A stretch of DNA of 64,000 bases, taken from Provencibacterium sp. GTDB lineage: Bacteria > Bacillota > Clostridia > Oscillospirales > Ruminococcaceae. Shown one piece after another: positions 60,707-64,000 of this stretch; the stretch's first letter is position 1, and every line of letters begins with the position of its first letter. The position numbers and the translations under genes are program-made. The notes beneath the pieces were generated by a model. The model ran no database searches. It was not told the DNA's origin and saw nothing but the letters and a program-made list of their open reading frames with translations. Location of the stretch: contig JAAWAN010000028.1 in assembly GCA_022792175.1 (NCBI GenBank), positions 124,001 to 188,000 on the forward strand, written 5' to 3'.

Positions 60707-61607
60707 AATTCACCCACTTATCCTGAAGTTGAAACTGGAAGATGGTAATGACAAATACCACTGCGAAGAGCACCCATGCGTAGGCCGCCGCTTCGCCCAT
60801 GCGGAAATATTCGAAGGCAGTGTTATAAATCTGCATAACGATCGAGCGGGTCGCATAGCCCGGGCCGCCCTCTGTCATAATGAACGCCGCGTCAAACATC
60901 TGCATATAGCTGATGCAGTGGGTGACCAGCAGGAAGAAGAGGGTAGGGGTCAGCATGGGCAGGGTAATTTTCCGAAAACGCTGCCAGCCGTTGGCCCCGT
61001 CGATCATGGCCGCCTCATAGTAGGTTTCGTCTATCCCCTTGAGGCCTGCCGTCAACAGGATCATGTCATAGCCCATCGCCTGCCAAACAGTCATAATGGC
61101 TACCGAGGGCATCGCCCAGGCCTGGGTGGTGAGCCAGCCGATGGGCTCCAGCCCCACCATTGTCAGAATATTGTTGAAAAGGCCATAATCCTTGTTATAC
61201 AGCCAGCTCCAGACGATGCAGACAGCGACCGTTGTGGTGATGTTCGGCATAAAGAAGGCCGAACGGTAGAGGGCCACGCCGCGGATTTTCGCATTCATGG
61301 CCAGCGCCAGCAAAAGGCCAAAGAAAATAGCGCCCGGTATGGCGATGATGCAGTAAACAAAGGTGTTCTTGAAGATGATACCCAGCATTTCCCCGCCGAA
61401 AACCGTTTTATAGTTTTCAATACCGATAAAGCTCGGTTCATGCAGCATATCCCACTCATGGAAGCTGATGTATAAAGAAAAAATGACCGGGACTACAAAA
61501 AAGATCAGAATACCTATGAGGATGGGCGAAACCATCAGGAATCCGATTATTGAATTGCGCCTTTCCAGTGTCCAGAAATTTTTCTTTTGTGCTTGATTGA
61601 CACTCAT
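60696..61607 (-). CDS. Sugar ABC transporter permease 1 (MalF type)
   Basis: A 303-residue permease with about six helices and the coupling loop YEAAMIDGANGWQRFRKITLP. The ATG 61607 is preferred over 61613 because GGGAGGAATGCAT leaves the right spacing. First gene of the operon, divergent from the regulator at 61982. In the intergenic region a TATACT-like -10 lies near 61632 on this strand, but no clear -35 was found. Confidence 0.88.
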   Translation of the reverse strand: MSVNQAQKKNFWTLERRNSIIGFLMVSPILIGILIFFVVPVIFSLYISFHEWDMLHEPSFIGIENYKTVFGGEMLGIIFKNTFVYCIIAIPGAIFFGLLLALAMNAKIRGVALYRSAFFMPNITTTVAVCIVWSWLYNKDYGLFNNILTMVGLEPIGWLTTQAWAMPSVAIMTVWQAMGYDMILLTAGLKGIDETYYEAAMIDGANGWQRFRKITLPMLTPTLFFLLVTHCISYMQMFDAAFIMTEGGPGYATRSIVMQIYNTAFEYFRMGEAAAYAWVLFAVVFVITIFQFQLQDKWVNYDV

Positions 61608-61721
61608 ATGCATTCCTCCCTCAATAATGCAAACAGTATATCAATTTATCATTCATATAGCTTGCAATATTTGAATCATAATGACAATTTTTGTACCTTT
61701 CAGCATTTTGTAATATTGTTA

Positions 61722-61750
61722 TTGCATAAACATTTGAAATCTGATATACT
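61722..61750 (+). promoter_or_regulatory. Sigma-A promoter for the regulator gene
   Basis: TTGCAT (61722-61727), 17-nt spacer, TATACT (61745-61750). The distance to the gene (231 nt) leaves room for a structured leader. Confidence 0.55.
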
Positions 61751-61772
61751 TTGTATACTTTATGGCACCTGT

Positions 61773-61951
61773 GTTTTGTCCGTATCCAAATGACAAAACG
61801 AGGCCATATTTCCTCATATAGCGGAAATATGGCCTCGCAGGAGAAAAATGCAGCCTGTTGTTAAAAGTATAATTTTCAGATACCGTATGGATTGGCAAAG
61901 AAAGGCAGGAAAAAGCAGCCTTTTTTAGTGAAAAGAAGGAAAGGCTGCTTT
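61773..61951 (+). promoter_or_regulatory. Three-hairpin leader of the regulator gene
   Basis: Hairpin A: GTTTTGTC (61773-61780) with GACAAAAC (61792-61799). Hairpin B: a 15-bp stem 61799-61813 with 61823-61837. Hairpin C: AAAGCAGCCTTT (61912-61923) with AAAGGCTGCTTT (61940-61951). Hairpin B has a T-rich tail only on the minus strand, so it could also stop transcripts coming from the right. Confidence 0.65.
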
Positions 61952-61981
61952 CATAAAAAAGGAAAGCTGTGAAAGCGGATC

Positions 61982-63484
61982 ATGGCCAAACGACGATTTC
62001 TAATAATTGGGAGCTCGGAAAGGCTGAACAGGAGAGTCCGCTCTCTTGTAAACTCACTGTCCGGAGTGACAGTGACCCAACTGGATGACTGTGCAAAACT
62101 GGAGACCTATCTGAATGAGCATCGCATAAATGCGGTGCTGCTGGAATGCGGCCCGGATTTTCAGCAGGAAATAGAGCATATCCACTATATCAAGCCGGCT
62201 CTGCCGGTGGTGCTGTATGGCGAAGAGCTAAGCCATGAGCAGACGAGAAGCGCCTTTCTCTGCGGGGCGGTGGATGCGCTGCACATACGCGGCGCCACCT
62301 CGGAGGATTGCTGCGATGCGCTGGAGCGCGCTCTGGACTCTCTGCGCTATACCTCTGATTCGGCGATGCTGCATCAGACGCGCAGCATCAAGGTCATTGC
62401 CCACCGCGGCCGCCAGCTGGAGCTGCAGCTGGCAGAGGGCAATCCGCCTCCCTTTTATATGAACGGCAACCGGGCCACGCTGCTTCGCGCTGATGTTCTC
62501 TGCACAAAGCCCTCCGCCTTCTGGCAGCAGGATGCCGCCTGGGAATGGATTCAGGAGTTTGGGGTACATAATTCCTTTCTGCTCCCCGGTGCAGACGATA
62601 TTCTGCATCTGGGCGCCATCGTCGAGCAGGATTTTATCAACGCCGCTTCTTTCAAGGTTATGCTGCACACCCGGCTGGAGCGCTGCTACAGCCGGCTGAG
62701 GGAATTAAACTGCATCTGTGCCGCCTGCCACTGCAGTTCGGATTTTCTGAGCAGATCCACCCTGCATCATCTGGATAACCAGGCGGAGCTGATTTTCTAT
62801 CTGAATGATTCGCAGACGATTCCTGATCTGCCCCGGCGGTTAAATTCAACGCTGCCTGCGGAGCTGTATACCGAATTCTGCTCCGCCGCAGCCACCCGCG
62901 ATACTGAGCTGGCTGTTCATTGCGTTGACCGCGCCACCGAAAAGCTGCGCACCGACATGCCCGCTCCCAATTTCGCCAAAGCAAAGCTGAACCGGTTTTT
63001 ATGGGAGTTCGCCTCGGTCATGGGCAGCCAGGGAGATCACTGCCGGCTGCTGATGGTGGATGTTTCCCATATTGATGCCATGCGGGATTCCATCGTTGAG
63101 ATTATCCGCTCAACGCTCGCCTGCAAGGAGAGCATCCAGTCGGTTTCCCCGCTGGAGGAGCTGATTCACCGCATTGAAACCAACCCGGGGCTTTCTATCA
63201 GCATCGACCAGGCTGCTGAGGAAATCAATTTCAGCCGCTCCCATTTCTGCCGCCTCTTCCGCCAGCAGACCGGCCTGAGCTTTACCGCCTTTCTCACCCA
63301 GAAACGCATTGCCCTGGCCTGCGATCTGATGCGCAAAACCGGTATGCGCATTGATGAAATTTCCGATACGGTGGGAATTAACAACACCTGGTATTTTAAA
63401 AAGCTCTTTCAGAAGGAGACGGGCATGCGCGCGGAGGACTGGATAGCTGAAAACCGCCCGCTGGAGGTCCCGCCCAGGCAATAG
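61982..63484 (+). CDS. Response regulator-like protein with AraC DNA-binding domain
   Basis: A 500-residue regulator. The N-terminal ~120 residues resemble a receiver domain: FLIIGSSE, then AVLLECGPD, where Glu55 occupies the position of the usual phospho-accepting Asp, and LPVVLYGEEL. The middle (about 130-385) is a poorly conserved linker. The C-terminal AraC/XylS domain (about 395-490) has both helix-turn-helix units (AAEEINFSRSHFCRLFRQQT and TVGINNTWYFKKLFQKETG). It likely controls the divergent importer operon. The ribosome-binding site is weak. Confidence 0.82.
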   Translation: MAKRRFLIIGSSERLNRRVRSLVNSLSGVTVTQLDDCAKLETYLNEHRINAVLLECGPDFQQEIEHIHYIKPALPVVLYGEELSHEQTRSAFLCGAVDALHIRGATSEDCCDALERALDSLRYTSDSAMLHQTRSIKVIAHRGRQLELQLAEGNPPPFYMNGNRATLLRADVLCTKPSAFWQQDAAWEWIQEFGVHNSFLLPGADDILHLGAIVEQDFINAASFKVMLHTRLERCYSRLRELNCICAACHCSSDFLSRSTLHHLDNQAELIFYLNDSQTIPDLPRRLNSTLPAELYTEFCSAAATRDTELAVHCVDRATEKLRTDMPAPNFAKAKLNRFLWEFASVMGSQGDHCRLLMVDVSHIDAMRDSIVEIIRSTLACKESIQSVSPLEELIHRIETNPGLSISIDQAAEEINFSRSHFCRLFRQQTGLSFTAFLTQKRIALACDLMRKTGMRIDEISDTVGINNTWYFKKLFQKETGMRAEDWIAENRPLEVPPRQ

Positions 63485-63621
63485 CCACCTTAAGGCTGCA
63501 TCGCCGTTTCCTTTTTCCCGGAATGGATTTTCCAGAAAGATCGCTGGGCTTCGTGCCCTTTATATTCCGGGGATAGAATCATCCAACCGGGCGGGGAACA
63601 CGCTTTAAGCCTGAAAAAGCA

Positions 63622-63667
63622 CAGAAAAAATCCGCTCTGGCATCATTGCCAGAGCGGATTTTTTCTG
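63622..63667. terminator. Bidirectional terminator after the regulator
   Basis: A 21-bp perfect inverted repeat with a 4-nt loop, A-rich and T-rich ends, between convergent genes. Confidence 0.9.
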
Positions 63668-63727
63668 CAGGAGGAAAGCCTGTCTCTCCCGGATATTGCC
63701 GGCCTATGTAAAACCCCCATGTGCCTT

Positions 63728-63994
63728 TCACTGAACCTGATATTTTAAAATCAGCTCAGTGAGGGCGGGAACATCCACATCATTGTCCTTCTCAAATTTG
63801 GATTTGCCCAGATAGGCCTTGAATTTCTTCAGGTTCATCAGCCCCTGCCCGCCGGTAATCCCGAAGATGGTCTTTTTCACATTTCCGCAGAAGACAACCA
63901 GCCCCTCCATCTGAATGCCATAAACCCCGTTTTTGGAAAAAATCTCCCGGAGCAACTCGATATCGCGGATATTTTTGGCACAGAGGTTGTCCAT
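63728..63994 (-). CDS. Unrecognised protein at the right edge
   Basis: An 88-residue frame starting at an ATG 7 nt from the window edge; the frame stays open to the edge, so the N-terminus may lie outside. Features are an alternating hydrophobic stretch (GVYGIQMEGLVVFCGNVKKT), a GITGGQG turn and a Lys-rich helix. I recognise no family. Confidence 0.55.
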   Translation of the reverse strand: MDNLCAKNIRDIELLREIFSKNGVYGIQMEGLVVFCGNVKKTIFGITGGQGLMNLKKFKAYLGKSKFEKDNDVDVPALTELILKYQVQ

Positions 63995-64000
63995 CCTGCT

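Overview
The window reads as a chromosome segment of a moderately high-GC anaerobic Firmicute, most likely an Oscillospiraceae/Ruminococcaceae-type gut Clostridium. This placement is inference. It rests on Gram-positive ribosome-binding sites, Gln/Ser/Ala-rich lipoprotein linkers after LxGC lipoboxes, SPP1/PBSX-like phage genes, Lpl-type sugar importers and many bacterial AraC/GntR/heparinase-type carbohydrate genes. No rRNA, tRNA or CRISPR array was seen.

Layout. 0-2.2 kb: the 3' end of a DUF975 membrane protein, an MBL-fold hydrolase and a PHP-domain protein. 2.2-4.7 kb (minus): a GntR/FCD regulator with kduI and kduD, the two enzymes that process the unsaturated uronate released by polysaccharide lyases. 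5-16.3 kb: housekeeping and accessory genes (Nudix, a TIGR03936/TIGR03960 radical-SAM pair, transglutaminase-like, Smr, DUF3810, nucleotidyltransferase, aldehyde dehydrogenase, YdcF, DUF2200, APH-type kinase) and a decayed GNAT gene. 16.4-18.5 kb (minus): a soluble methyl-accepting protein in an operon with a FIST sensor. 18.5-29.5 kb: a compact phage-derived packaging/capsid/tail cluster. It has a strong promoter carrying a LexA-like box, but no integrase, repressor, tape measure or lysis gene. 29.5-40.6 kb: a lipoprotein, GH43, PfkB kinase, an iron/siderophore-type ABC importer, an MFS transporter, ribokinase, a DUF4261 protein and an amidohydrolase.

41-48.8 kb: a polysaccharide-import operon with two heparinase II/III-type lyases followed by a lipoprotein binding protein and two Lpl-type permeases. 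48.9-52.7 kb (minus): serine hydrolase, DMT transporter and Gfo/Idh/MocA oxidoreductase. 53.5-56.3 kb: a fusion of CoA-disulfide-reductase, rhodanese and siroheme/ferredoxin modules. 56.5-61.6 kb (minus): a second sugar ABC importer with a GH127-like glycosidase, divergent from a receiver/AraC regulator at 62-63.5 kb. The right edge holds a small unrecognised minus-strand gene.

The lyases, importers and kduI/kduD fit together as uptake and catabolism of a uronic-acid-containing glycan. The least ordinary signals are: (1) a repeated promoter-plus-multi-hairpin leader found in front of both rbsK and the fusion oxidoreductase, in gene orientation, with stems kept and loops varied; (2) the intact but incomplete phage cluster, which could be a domesticated or gene-transfer-agent-like particle; and (3) a long leader with three stem-loops ahead of a regulator whose receiver has Glu where the phospho-Asp should be.
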